Shown: piece by piece, positions 43,763 through 52,230 of the stretch | Layout: each line of letters opens with the position of its first letter | Numbering within the stretch: position 1 is the stretch's first letter | Source: Nocardia paucivorans NBRC 100373 | GTDB lineage: Bacteria; Actinomycetota; Actinomycetes; Mycobacteriales; Mycobacteriaceae | Assembly (NCBI RefSeq): GCF_000308675.1 | Contig: NZ_BAGE01000018.1 | Location: 466,883 to 530,882 of the forward strand | DNA length: 64,000 nt | Reading direction: 5' to 3' | Translations under genes and position numbers: made by a program | Notes under the pieces: generated by a model | What the model was told of the DNA's origin: nothing | The model's database searches: none | What the model saw: only the letters and a program-made list of their open reading frames with translations

Positions 43763-44733
43763 TCACCACCTTCGCCGCGGCGCTCAACGCCGGACTGCGC
43801 CGAGCACTCGAGGACGACCCGAAAGTAGTGCTCATGGGGGAGGATGTCGGTCATCTCGGCGGTGTGTTCCGGGTGACCGACACCCTCCAGAAGGATTTCG
43901 GCGACCGACGCGTGATCGACACCCCGCTCGCCGAATCCGGCATCGTGGGAACGGCTTTCGGGATGGCGCTGCGCGGATACCGGCCGGTGTGCGAGATCCA
44001 GTTCGACGGGTTCGTCTACCCGGCCTTCGATCAGATCGTGTCCCAGGTCGCCAAGATCCACTACCGGACCCAGGGGCGGGTGCGGGCTCCCCTCACCATC
44101 CGTATCCCGTTCGGCGGCGGTATCGGCTCGGTGGAACACCATTCGGAATCCCCCGAGGCCTATTTCGCCCATACCGCCGGACTGCGGGTGGTGACGCCGA
44201 GTAACCCCGCCGACGCCTACACCATGATTCGGCAGGCGATCGCCCTGGACGATCCGGTGATCTTCTTCGAACCCAAACGCCGCTACTGGGACAAGGCCGA
44301 GGTCGACCCGAACGCCGCGGCCGAACTCCCGTTGGACCGCGCCCGGGTCTGCGTGCCCGGCACCGACGCCACCCTCGTCGCCTATGGCGGCACGGTGGCG
44401 ACCGCCCTGACGGCGGCGCAGATCGCGGATGAGGAGGGTATCTCGCTGGAGGTCATCGATCTGCGCAGCCTGGCGCCATTGGACATCGACACCGTGGCGG
44501 ACTCGGTGATGCGCACCGGCCGGTTGGTGGTGGTGCACGAGGCGCCGGTTTTCGGCGGTCTGGGCGCGGAGTTGGCGACCCGGGTCACCGAACGCTGCTT
44601 CTACCACATGGAGGCACCGGTTCTGCGCGTCGGTGGCTTCGATATCCCTTACCCCCCGGCTAAGCTCGAGAAGCATCATCTGCCCGACCCGGATCGGATT
44701 CTGGCCGCGGTCGACCGTTCGCTCGCCGCCTGA
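43759..44733 (+). CDS. bkdB: branched-chain 2-oxoacid dehydrogenase E1 beta subunit
   Basis: 324-residue partner of BkdA in the E1 heterotetramer. Landmarks are MGEDVGHLGGVFRVT, DTPLAESGIVGTAFGMAL, the PFGGGIGSVEHHSES active-site loop and VVVHEAPVFGGLGAEL. The ATG at 43759 lies within the bkdA stop region. Followed after 53 bp by the E2 gene. Confidence 0.95.
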   Translation: MITTFAAALNAGLRRALEDDPKVVLMGEDVGHLGGVFRVTDTLQKDFGDRRVIDTPLAESGIVGTAFGMALRGYRPVCEIQFDGFVYPAFDQIVSQVAKIHYRTQGRVRAPLTIRIPFGGGIGSVEHHSESPEAYFAHTAGLRVVTPSNPADAYTMIRQAIALDDPVIFFEPKRRYWDKAEVDPNAAAELPLDRARVCVPGTDATLVAYGGTVATALTAAQIADEEGISLEVIDLRSLAPLDIDTVADSVMRTGRLVVVHEAPVFGGLGAELATRVTERCFYHMEAPVLRVGGFDIPYPPAKLEKHHLPDPDRILAAVDRSLAA

Positions 44734-44786
44734 CCGACGACACCCAGCCGGCCGAGAGTATCGGCCTCCCGATACGGAGGTATCAC

Positions 44787-46268
44787 GTGGACGACGCCCG
44801 CGCCGCGGACCCGGGGGACATCCTCGAATTCCGGTTGCCGGACCTCGGGGAGGGATTGACCGAGGCCGAACTACAGAGCTGGTCGGTCGCGGTGGGTGAT
44901 CGGGTGGAGCTCAACCAGACCGTCGCCGAGGTGGAGACCGCCAAGGCCGTGGTGGCCCTGCCCTCCCCTTTCACCGGAACGGTGATCGAATTGCTCGCCG
45001 AACCGGGTGCGACGATCCCGGTGGGCGCACCGCTGCTGCGCGTGCGCGGGGACGGTCCGCCCGTGGGCGGTGGGCGGTCTTCGGTGTTGGTGGGATACGG
45101 GCCGGAGGACGAGCCGGTCACCCGCCGTCGGCGGCGACCGGATACCCAACGGGTCACGGCATACAACGGGAACAACACCGGTGAGGCCGGTCCGGACCAC
45201 GGTGCGCGCAACGGTGGGCGGGCAGCGGTGCTCGACGACGAGCGCACCGGCCCCGGTGGTTCCGGAATCCAGGTCCCGGAGCCGGTGGCAGCGGCGGTCG
45301 TCGAATCCCGCGAGGAGGAGGCGGATGACACCGGCGGACCCGGCGTGACCTCGGATACGTCAGGGCGGCGCGCGGCGACCCCCGGCGCGCGGAAACTGGC
45401 CCGGGAACTCGGGATCGACCTGTGGCACGTGGCCGGGTCGGGACCGGCCGGTGCGGTCACCGTGGAGGATGTGCGCGCGGCCGTACCGATATCGCAGAGG
45501 CCGGGCCGGGAAATCGCGCGTGCCGACTCGGAGCCAGGGGAGCGACCCCCGCGCCCGGCCCCGACGGTGCGGGAGGAACGCACCCCCGTCAGCGGTGTTC
45601 GTAAACGCACCGCCGCCGCCATGAGCGTGAGCGCGCACACCATTCCGCAGGCGGCCACCTCGGTGACCATCGATATCACCGCGTCGATGGAACTGCTCGA
45701 CCATCTGCGCACCACACCGGCCTTCGCGCAACTGTCACCGACACCTTTGGCGTTGGTCGCCAAGGCGGTGCTGGTCGCGCTCGACGACTTTCCGGGCATC
45801 AACGCCTTCTGGGACGAGAAGAACCAGGAGATCGTCACCAAGCACTACGTCAATCTCGGTATCGCCGTCGCCACCGAACGCGGACTGTTGGTGCCGAATA
45901 TCAAGGAGGCGCAGTCGCTGACATTGCGCGACCTGTGTCGGGAGATCGGCTGGTTGGCCGAAACCGCGCGGGCCGGCCGCGCCACCCCCAGCGATCTGCG
46001 CGGCGGAACCTTCACCATCTCCAATGTGGGTGTGTTCGGGGTGGATTCGGGGGTGCCGCTGGTCAATCCCGGGGAGGCCGCCATCCTGTGTCTGGGCTCG
46101 ATCTCCCGGCGGCCCTGGGTGTTTCGCGATGAGCTCGCGATTCGACAGGTCACCACCCTGACGGTGAGTTTCGATCACCGCATGATCGATGGTGAACTGG
46201 CCGCCCGTTTTCTGAGCACCGTCGCCGGCCTGCTGGAGGACCCGCTCACCCTACTCGGACGGGTCTGA
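44787..46268 (+). CDS. bkdC: branched-chain 2-oxoacid dehydrogenase E2 (lipoyl acyltransferase)
   Basis: 493-residue dihydrolipoyl acyltransferase. One lipoyl domain (about 12-90) with the lipoylated Lys53 in VETAKAVV; a Gly/Arg-rich linker; a peripheral E3-binding domain (about 190-230: ATPGARKLARELGIDLWHV); and a catalytic domain (about 260-493) ending with DHRMIDG, catalytic His464. The GTG at 44787 follows CGGAGG. It transfers isobutyryl, isovaleryl and 2-methylbutyryl groups to CoA. Its products can feed the valine operon at 54.7 kb. Confidence 0.95.
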   Translation: MDDARAADPGDILEFRLPDLGEGLTEAELQSWSVAVGDRVELNQTVAEVETAKAVVALPSPFTGTVIELLAEPGATIPVGAPLLRVRGDGPPVGGGRSSVLVGYGPEDEPVTRRRRRPDTQRVTAYNGNNTGEAGPDHGARNGGRAAVLDDERTGPGGSGIQVPEPVAAAVVESREEEADDTGGPGVTSDTSGRRAATPGARKLARELGIDLWHVAGSGPAGAVTVEDVRAAVPISQRPGREIARADSEPGERPPRPAPTVREERTPVSGVRKRTAAAMSVSAHTIPQAATSVTIDITASMELLDHLRTTPAFAQLSPTPLALVAKAVLVALDDFPGINAFWDEKNQEIVTKHYVNLGIAVATERGLLVPNIKEAQSLTLRDLCREIGWLAETARAGRATPSDLRGGTFTISNVGVFGVDSGVPLVNPGEAAILCLGSISRRPWVFRDELAIRQVTTLTVSFDHRMIDGELAARFLSTVAGLLEDPLTLLGRV

Positions 46269-46399
46269 GCGGCGCGGGTCCAGAAATTGGCGGTTCGACC
46301 GAACTCGGCGAGGGTACTCCGGGGGTCGGATGTATGTCCCACGCGGCACTGCGTAGGGTGACGCGAACCTGACCACAGACGCCGGCACGAGGAGCTGCG

Positions 46400-47218
46400 T
46401 TGAATCCGGTACTGATCTCGGCGGCCGAACTCCGGGACTCGCTGGGGGGCAAGACCATCCGCCTACTGGATGTGCGCTGGGCGCTGGGGGATCCGGATGG
46501 GCCGGAGCATTACCGCAAGGGGCATATTCCGGGCGCGGTGTTCGTCGATCTCGACACCGAGCTGGCGGGTCTGCCCTCGCCTCGGCACGGGCGCCATCCG
46601 CTTCCTTCACCCGAACATCTCCAAAGATGCGCCCGGAGCTGGGGAATCTGCGCCGGTGACCCGGTGGTGGTCTACGACGCGAGCGGCGGTATGGCGGCTG
46701 CGCGGGCGTGGTGGCTGCTGCGGTGGGCCGGAGTCTCGGATGTGCGCCTGTTGGACGGTGGCCTCCCGGCGTGGACCCGGATCGGCGGGGAATTGGCCAC
46801 CGGGGTGGAGCCCGATCCCACGCCCGGTGATCTCGAGGTCGTGCCCGGACGCCTGCCGGTTATCGACGCGGACGCGGTGGCGCGGTGGAAGGGGGTGCTG
46901 TTGGACGCGCGCGCGGTGGACCGGTTCCGCGGTGAGCAGGAGCCGGTCGATCCGCGGGCGGGGCATATCCCCGGCGCCATCTGCGCGCCCACCAGCGAAA
47001 ATCTCGGTGACGACGGATGCTTCCGTTCGGTGGAGGTGCTGCGGGAGCGGTTCGCCGGTTTCGGTAGCGGGCCGATCGCGGTGTACTGCGGTTCGGGGGT
47101 TACCGCCGCGCATCAGATCGCCGCGCTGGCCGTGGTGGGGGTGGAGGCCGCGCTGTATCCGGGTTCGTGGTCGCAGTGGTCACACGATCCGAAACGCCCG
47201 GTCGCCACCGGAGCCTGA
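46400..47218 (+). CDS. 3-mercaptopyruvate/thiosulfate sulfurtransferase
   Basis: 272-residue tandem rhodanese. The N-domain lacks a Cys in its loop (VVYDASGGMAAARAWWLL), as usual; the C-domain has the active loop YCGSGVTAAH with Cys230, the CG[S/T]GVTA form that favours mercaptopyruvate. Other motifs are DVRW, GHIPGAVFVDLD, LLDARAVDRF and GHIPGAICAPT. The TTG start at 46400 is supported by GAGGAG upstream at good distance. It stands alone. It contrasts with the Cys-less rhodanese at 15 kb and may supply the only such activity in this window. Confidence 0.92.
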   Translation: MNPVLISAAELRDSLGGKTIRLLDVRWALGDPDGPEHYRKGHIPGAVFVDLDTELAGLPSPRHGRHPLPSPEHLQRCARSWGICAGDPVVVYDASGGMAAARAWWLLRWAGVSDVRLLDGGLPAWTRIGGELATGVEPDPTPGDLEVVPGRLPVIDADAVARWKGVLLDARAVDRFRGEQEPVDPRAGHIPGAICAPTSENLGDDGCFRSVEVLRERFAGFGSGPIAVYCGSGVTAAHQIAALAVVGVEAALYPGSWSQWSHDPKRPVATGA

Positions 47219-47248
47219 ACGGGCCGAGAACACGGGTCCGGGGGCGGT

Positions 47249-47956
47249 CTATCCGCAGGTCGCGGCGATATTGCGCAGGGTCCGGTGATCGGCGGTGGTG
47301 ACCGGAAGGTCGTAGCGGATGGCGACGGTGAGGTATTTGCCTGCGTAGAAACAATGGCCCGGCCGGGAAGGCGGTAGCCATTCGGCGGGGGTGCCGTCGC
47401 CCTTGTCGGTATTGGCCGCGCGGGTGGTGACCTGCAGGTTGTAGTCGATATCGTTGGCGAACCGGATACGGCGCGACAGCGGCCACTCCGAGGCGCCGAG
47501 ATCCCAGGCCGCGGCCAATGGGTAGACGTGGTCCACGGGCATCTCCTGGGCGGTCTGCTTGGAGAAGGTGGTCAGGGTGCCGGTGTAGGGGTCGGCCAGG
47601 GTCCCGGACAGCACCACGCAGTCGCGGGTGCCGGGGCGGTACACCACACCGGTGAGCTGGCGGGCCAGCACATTGTTGCGGGTGTCGCAGCCGTCGTGCC
47701 CGCCGGGACCGTCGTGGTCGTCCGACCAGGCAGGGCCGAAGACACAGGCCTGGTCGACCCGGCAGCCACGCTCGTAGCCGCCGGGATGCGGTCGGTTCGG
47801 AACGACCCGCACCGTGGTGAGCAGTTGTTCCAGCAGAGCTCGGGATGGACTGCCCGGCGCGGGCGGGCGGTCCGGTAACACCGCGCAACCACATACCGTC
47901 GTGAGTACCGTGACGACCGCGAGTAGCGCCGTCCCTATCGTCCCCCGCCTACTCAT
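47249..47956 (-). CDS. exported HNH endonuclease family lipoprotein (DUF1524/GmrSD-like)
   Basis: 235-residue secreted protein. The signal peptide (about 1-24) ends in a lipobox-like TVCGC, with Cys24 the lipidation site. The mature part has four Cys likely to form disulfides and a HNH/His-Me core: DHVYPLAAAWDLGA with the catalytic Asp-His, and RFANDIDYNLQVTTRAANTDKGDGTPAEWLPP containing the Asn and downstream ligands (read here in pieces). Streptomyces and mycobacteria carry many such extracellular nucleases of unknown use, likely nutritional or competitive. It converges with the sulfurtransferase gene. Confidence 0.85.
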   Translation of the reverse strand: MSRRGTIGTALLAVVTVLTTVCGCAVLPDRPPAPGSPSRALLEQLLTTVRVVPNRPHPGGYERGCRVDQACVFGPAWSDDHDGPGGHDGCDTRNNVLARQLTGVVYRPGTRDCVVLSGTLADPYTGTLTTFSKQTAQEMPVDHVYPLAAAWDLGASEWPLSRRIRFANDIDYNLQVTTRAANTDKGDGTPAEWLPPSRPGHCFYAGKYLTVAIRYDLPVTTADHRTLRNIAATCG

Positions 47957-48017
47957 GGTGCTCAGGTCTACCGCAGCCGTCCGACAGATTCACGGGGCCG
48001 GTGCGACCGGCGGTCGG

Positions 48018-48380
48018 TCACAGCCAGGCGCGGGCGAAGATCTCCTCGTCCCGGGCCGTGGTGATATGGGGGGGAAACCGCATGGCGGCCAGGGTTTCCG
48101 GATGTACTCCATCGTGGCCGATCAGCCACGACCCGCCGTTGTCGGTGCATTCGGCGATCTTGGCGAAGGTGGAGAGCAGGAAGGTGATGGCGTCGCCGGG
48201 CCGGGTGGTGTGGGCCAGCCGCTGTGATTCACCGGTACGGGACAGGTCCAGCCACACCCCGCACTGTCCGTCCACCCGCATCCCCCCGATCCTCGCCGCG
48301 TCGACGAAGGTGAACTGCCGCCGTTCCCATGGGGTGGTCGGCGTATAGCTCTGCTCGAGGACCTGGAGCAGGATCGTCAT
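48018..48380 (-). CDS. hypothetical protein
   Basis: 120-residue protein that I do not recognise. It begins TILLQVLEQSYTPTTPWERRQ and contains RLAHTTRPGDAITFLLSTFAK. No signal peptide, membrane helix or catalytic motif is seen; composition is coding-like. The ATG at 48380 follows GGAGGCAG, a convincing ribosome binding site. It is divergent from the helicase gene at 48601 across a promoter region with three 14-bp repeats. Confidence 0.65.
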   Translation of the reverse strand: MTILLQVLEQSYTPTTPWERRQFTFVDAARIGGMRVDGQCGVWLDLSRTGESQRLAHTTRPGDAITFLLSTFAKIAECTDNGGSWLIGHDGVHPETLAAMRFPPHITTARDEEIFARAWL

Positions 48381-48453
48381 ACTGCTGCCTCCGCTGTGGT
48401 CGAGTGACGCCGCTGACGGTCTCCGCCGGCAGGATCGCACCGCCCGAACGCGG

Positions 48454-48495
48454 TGATCGGTGGGCAATGATCGACAGGTAATGATCGGTGGGCGC
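48454..48495. repeat. three 14-bp imperfect tandem repeats in a divergent promoter region
   Basis: TGATCGGTGGGCAA (48454-48467), TGATCGACAGGTAA (48468-48481) and TGATCGGTGGGCGC (48482-48495). They sit between the divergent hypothetical gene (start 48380) and the helicase gene (start 48601). Same period as the array before pntAA. Confidence 0.8.
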
Positions 48496-48600
48496 GAATT
48501 CGGCGGTGACCAGCGGATACATCAGTATGTTCCGTCCCGGCGCGGAAATCCAGGTGCCCGGGTCGGCGGGCCTGTCGGCCCCACCTGCTTTGATGGGGCG

Positions 48601-51411
48601 ATGCTGCACGGTCTGTGGTCGCCGGGTTCGGGGCTATTGCTCTGGCCCGCGCCGGGGGAGACGGGCGAGTCCGTGGGCGCGTTCCCGGGACTGTTGGGCA
48701 GTGTGCTGCGGGAGGCGCGTTTCCGGCATCACGCCGAGGTGCTCATGGCCGACGCCGCCGGTGTCCGCACCGAGCGGGTGCGGGCGCACGCGCTCGTACC
48801 GGGTGCGGCGGCGGCCGCGTTACGGCAGCGACTACCGGCCGGCGCGATAGCCGGTGATCTGCGTTTCCTCGCCCATATCGCGCTCGGTATCGAACGATGG
48901 GTGCGAGCCGGTCGAGTGGTGCCGCGGTTGGTCCGCGCCGACGGGCAGTGGTGGGCGCGGTGGGGGTTGACCGGTGGGCCGGGACAGCGCGCGTGGCTGG
49001 CGGAACTGGCAGCCCGTATGCCACCGGCGCTACAGGTGGCAGGCGCTCCGGCGGATCTGCTCGCCGATATGGTCGACGAACTCACCGATCCCATTGTCCG
49101 GGAGCTGCTCGGGGAGCGACCGAATCCGCATCCGCTGGTGCACGCGCTGTCGGTGGACACGCTGGTGGACGGCGGTAGCCCTCAGGCCGCCGGACTGCTG
49201 GACCGCTGGCGCGACAGCGTGCTCGTCGACGAACCCGAACTGGTGCTACGCCTACGCGAACCCGATGACGAGTCGGGTGTCGCCGCCGGGGCGGCGCTGT
49301 GGCGGTTGGAGGTCTGTCTGCGTGTCGAGGGGGCGGCGCCCCGCCCGGTGTCGCTACTGGATGATCCCCGGACAGTGCGCACCGCGGTGGAGCGACTTGG
49401 TGTGGCGCAGCGAGCCTATCCCCGATTACGGGACCTGCCGAGCGATCCGCGCAGTATGGACCTGCTGCTGCCCACCGAGGTGGTGGCCGATCTGGTGGCG
49501 CACGGCGCGCATGCGTTGGCGGAGGCCGGTATCAGGCTGCTGCTGCCGCGGGCCTGGAGTGTCGCCGAGCCGAGTCTGCGATTGCGTGTCGACGGCGCCG
49601 CCGTGCCCGCGGCGCAGAGCACCGTGGGAATGGACGGACTCGTCTCCTACCGGTGGGAACTGGCGCTCGGGGACATGGTGCTCACCCGGGCCGAGCTGGA
49701 GCGGTTGATCGACGTCCAATCGGATCTGGTGCGGTTGCGCGGGGAATGGGTGCAGGCCGATCATCGGGTGCTCGCCGCCGCCGCGCGCTATGTGGCCCTG
49801 CATGGCGACGACACCCCGGTCACCCTGGCCGACCTGGTCGGGAAGATCGTCGAGACGAGGATCGACCGGGTACCCATCGCGGAGGTCACCGCGACCGGTT
49901 GGGCCGCCGAACTGCTCGACCCCGACCGCGAACCCGAACCGGTGTCCCCGCCGGTGCGGCTGAAAACGCAGCTGCGTCCCTATCAGCTGCGGGGTCTGGC
50001 CTGGTTGGCGACAATGGACCGGCTCGGTTGCGGGGCGATCCTCGCCGACGATATGGGTCTCGGTAAAACCGTTCAGGTATTGGCCCTGCTCCTGCACGAA
50101 CGCGAGACCGCGACGGCGCCGGGGCCGACGCTGCTGGTCTGTCCCATGTCGGTGGTCGGTAACTGGCAGCGCGAAGCGGAGCGTTTCGCCCCCGACCTGC
50201 GGGTGCTGGTACATCACGGTCCGACCCGCTGCCGCGGCCCGGAATTGGACGCCGCCGTCGCCGCCGCCGACCTGGTGATCACCACCTATGCGTTGCTCGT
50301 CCGCGACACCCGCGAGTTGGCGCGGCAGTCCTGGGAACGGGTGGTGGCGGATGAGGCGCAGCACATCAAGAACGCTGCCACCCGGCAGGCGCGGGCGGTG
50401 CGGGCGCTACCGGCGCGGCATCGGCTGGCGCTCACCGGAACACCGGTGGAGAACCGGCTGGAGGAACTGCGCTCGATTCTCGATTTCGCCATGCCGAAGC
50501 TGCTGGGCAGCGCCCAGACGTTCCGTGCCCGTTTCGCCGTGCCCATCGAACGGGAGAACGACCGGAACGCCGTTACCCGGTTGCGCACGGTCACCTCGCC
50601 ATTCGTTCTCCGTCGGGTGAAAACCGATCCGGCGGTGATCGGTGATCTGCCGGAGAAGCTGGAGATGACGGTGCGCGCCAATCTCACCGCCGAGCAGGCC
50701 GCTCTGTATCAGGCCGTGGTGCGGGACATGCTGGACAAGCTCCGCGATGCCAAGGGCATGGCCCGCAAGGGAGCGGTACTGGCCGCGCTCACCCAGCTCA
50801 AACAGGTGTGCAACCATCCCGCGCACTATCTGCGCGACCATTCGGCCGTGCTGCTGCGCGGTGCGCACCGGTCCGGGAAGTTGGCACTGGTGGAGGATGT
50901 GCTCGACGCCGTACTCGCCGAGGGGGAGAAGGCCCTGTTGTTCACCCAGTTCCGCGAGTTCGGGGAACTGCTCGTGCCGTATCTCGACGAACGCTTCGGC
51001 ACGCGCGTGTCGTTCCTGCACGGAGGCGTCACCAAGAAGCACCGCGACGCCATGGTGGCCGATTTCCAACGCGAGACCGGTCCACCACTGATGTTGTTGT
51101 CACTTCGGGCCGGCGGCACCGGACTGAACCTCACCGCCGCCAACCACGTGATCCACCTGGACCGCTGGTGGAATCCGGCGGTGGAGAACCAGGCCACCGA
51201 TCGTGCCTACCGCATCGGTCAGGACCGCGCTGTGCAAGTGCGCAAACTGGTGTGCGTGGACACCATCGAGGAGCGCATCGACGAGATGATCGGCGGTAAG
51301 AGCCGACTCGCCGATCTGGCCGTGGGCGCCGGGGAGAACTGGATCACCGAGCTGAGCACCGACGAGCTGTGCGAGCTGTTCGCCCTCGGCGCCGAGGCGG
51401 TGGGGGACTGA
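48601..51411 (+). CDS. helZ: SNF2-family DNA helicase/translocase, HelZ type
   Basis: 936-residue Swi2/Snf2 ATPase. The N-terminal 440 residues are the actinobacterial SNF2-associated region; the motor follows with QLRPYQLRGLAWLATMD (motif Q), Walker A DDMGLGKTVQVLALLL near residue 485, DEAQHIKNAAT (motif II, DEAQ), LALTGTPVENRLEEL (motif III) and the C-lobe motifs LFTQFREFGELL, VSFLHGGV, GGTGLNLTAANHVIHLDRWWNPAVENQATDRAYRIGQ in pieces. The ATG at 48601 gives the LHGLWSPGSG N-terminus resembling Rv2101 HelZ as I recall it. It is followed after 37 bp by a SWIM-domain gene, a conserved pair. Role inferred as DNA repair or nucleoid remodelling. Confidence 0.93.
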   Translation: MLHGLWSPGSGLLLWPAPGETGESVGAFPGLLGSVLREARFRHHAEVLMADAAGVRTERVRAHALVPGAAAAALRQRLPAGAIAGDLRFLAHIALGIERWVRAGRVVPRLVRADGQWWARWGLTGGPGQRAWLAELAARMPPALQVAGAPADLLADMVDELTDPIVRELLGERPNPHPLVHALSVDTLVDGGSPQAAGLLDRWRDSVLVDEPELVLRLREPDDESGVAAGAALWRLEVCLRVEGAAPRPVSLLDDPRTVRTAVERLGVAQRAYPRLRDLPSDPRSMDLLLPTEVVADLVAHGAHALAEAGIRLLLPRAWSVAEPSLRLRVDGAAVPAAQSTVGMDGLVSYRWELALGDMVLTRAELERLIDVQSDLVRLRGEWVQADHRVLAAAARYVALHGDDTPVTLADLVGKIVETRIDRVPIAEVTATGWAAELLDPDREPEPVSPPVRLKTQLRPYQLRGLAWLATMDRLGCGAILADDMGLGKTVQVLALLLHERETATAPGPTLLVCPMSVVGNWQREAERFAPDLRVLVHHGPTRCRGPELDAAVAAADLVITTYALLVRDTRELARQSWERVVADEAQHIKNAATRQARAVRALPARHRLALTGTPVENRLEELRSILDFAMPKLLGSAQTFRARFAVPIERENDRNAVTRLRTVTSPFVLRRVKTDPAVIGDLPEKLEMTVRANLTAEQAALYQAVVRDMLDKLRDAKGMARKGAVLAALTQLKQVCNHPAHYLRDHSAVLLRGAHRSGKLALVEDVLDAVLAEGEKALLFTQFREFGELLVPYLDERFGTRVSFLHGGVTKKHRDAMVADFQRETGPPLMLLSLRAGGTGLNLTAANHVIHLDRWWNPAVENQATDRAYRIGQDRAVQVRKLVCVDTIEERIDEMIGGKSRLADLAVGAGENWITELSTDELCELFALGAEAVGD

Positions 51412-51448
51412 TGCCGGTGATCGGCGCGCTCGCACGGGATATGCGCTC

Positions 51449-52210
51449 ATGAATCGGTCCGACGGCGGTACCCGGCGGCGTCCGGTCGCCGGCGGTGTCG
51501 CCGCGCGCAGCCGCCGTGGCGGGTTCGGCCGCAGCGTATGGGGCCGGGCGTTCGTCGAGATCCTCGAGCGGGTGGCCGACGACCCGGGACGGTTGGCCAG
51601 GGGACGGACCTATGCCCGTGCCGGCCGGGTGGTGAGCTATCGGGTCGAACCGGGCGCGGTGGTCGCCGAGGTCCAGGGCAGCCAACCGCGTCCGTTCACC
51701 TCGGTGTGCCGGGTCCGGAAACTGCGGACCGAGGAAATGGAGCTGCTGGTCGATACGATCCGCGCGCAGCCGGGAATGTTGGCCCGAATCGTCGCGGGCA
51801 CCCTACCGACCGCCCTCGCCGAGCACCTGCTGCCCGATAGCGCGGCCGATCTGGACTTCGGCTGTAGCTGCCCGGATCACGGTTGGCCGTGTAAACACGT
51901 CGCCGCGGTGTGTTATCTGCTGGCCGAAGACCTCGACGAGCGGCCGAGGGAACTGCTCACCCTGCGCGGGGTGAGTATGGAAACCCTGATCGGCGGCGTC
52001 GAACGCGTCGATCCCACCGATACCACCGACCCCTACGGGGACGGCACGGAACTACCCGCCCTGCCGACTCCCGCGATCCGCCCCGCACTCGACGAACTGG
52101 ACCCCACCCTGTTGCGGCGTGCCCTGCGAATGATGTCCGAGGACGAGGCCACCGCCGCCGCGGGCCTGCGCGGGCTTGCCGCCGCCTACATCGACCTGAC
52201 CACGCGCTGA
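51449..52210 (+). CDS. SWIM zinc-finger protein, partner of HelZ
   Basis: 253-residue protein with one SWIM motif, Cys139-x-Cys141-x6-Cys148-x-His150 (CSCPDHGWPCKH), which binds zinc and acts in DNA or protein contacts. The N-terminal 35 residues are basic (RRRPVAGGVAARSRRGG), then RAFVEILERVADDPGRLARG matching SWIM proteins paired with SNF2 helicases. The ATG at 51449 follows the helicase by 37 bp, so a two-gene operon is likely. As I recall, M. tuberculosis has the same pair (Rv2101-Rv2102). Confidence 0.9.
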   Translation: MNRSDGGTRRRPVAGGVAARSRRGGFGRSVWGRAFVEILERVADDPGRLARGRTYARAGRVVSYRVEPGAVVAEVQGSQPRPFTSVCRVRKLRTEEMELLVDTIRAQPGMLARIVAGTLPTALAEHLLPDSAADLDFGCSCPDHGWPCKHVAAVCYLLAEDLDERPRELLTLRGVSMETLIGGVERVDPTDTTDPYGDGTELPALPTPAIRPALDELDPTLLRRALRMMSEDEATAAAGLRGLAAAYIDLTTR

Positions 52211-52230
52211 GCGGCGTTCACGCACCGGTT

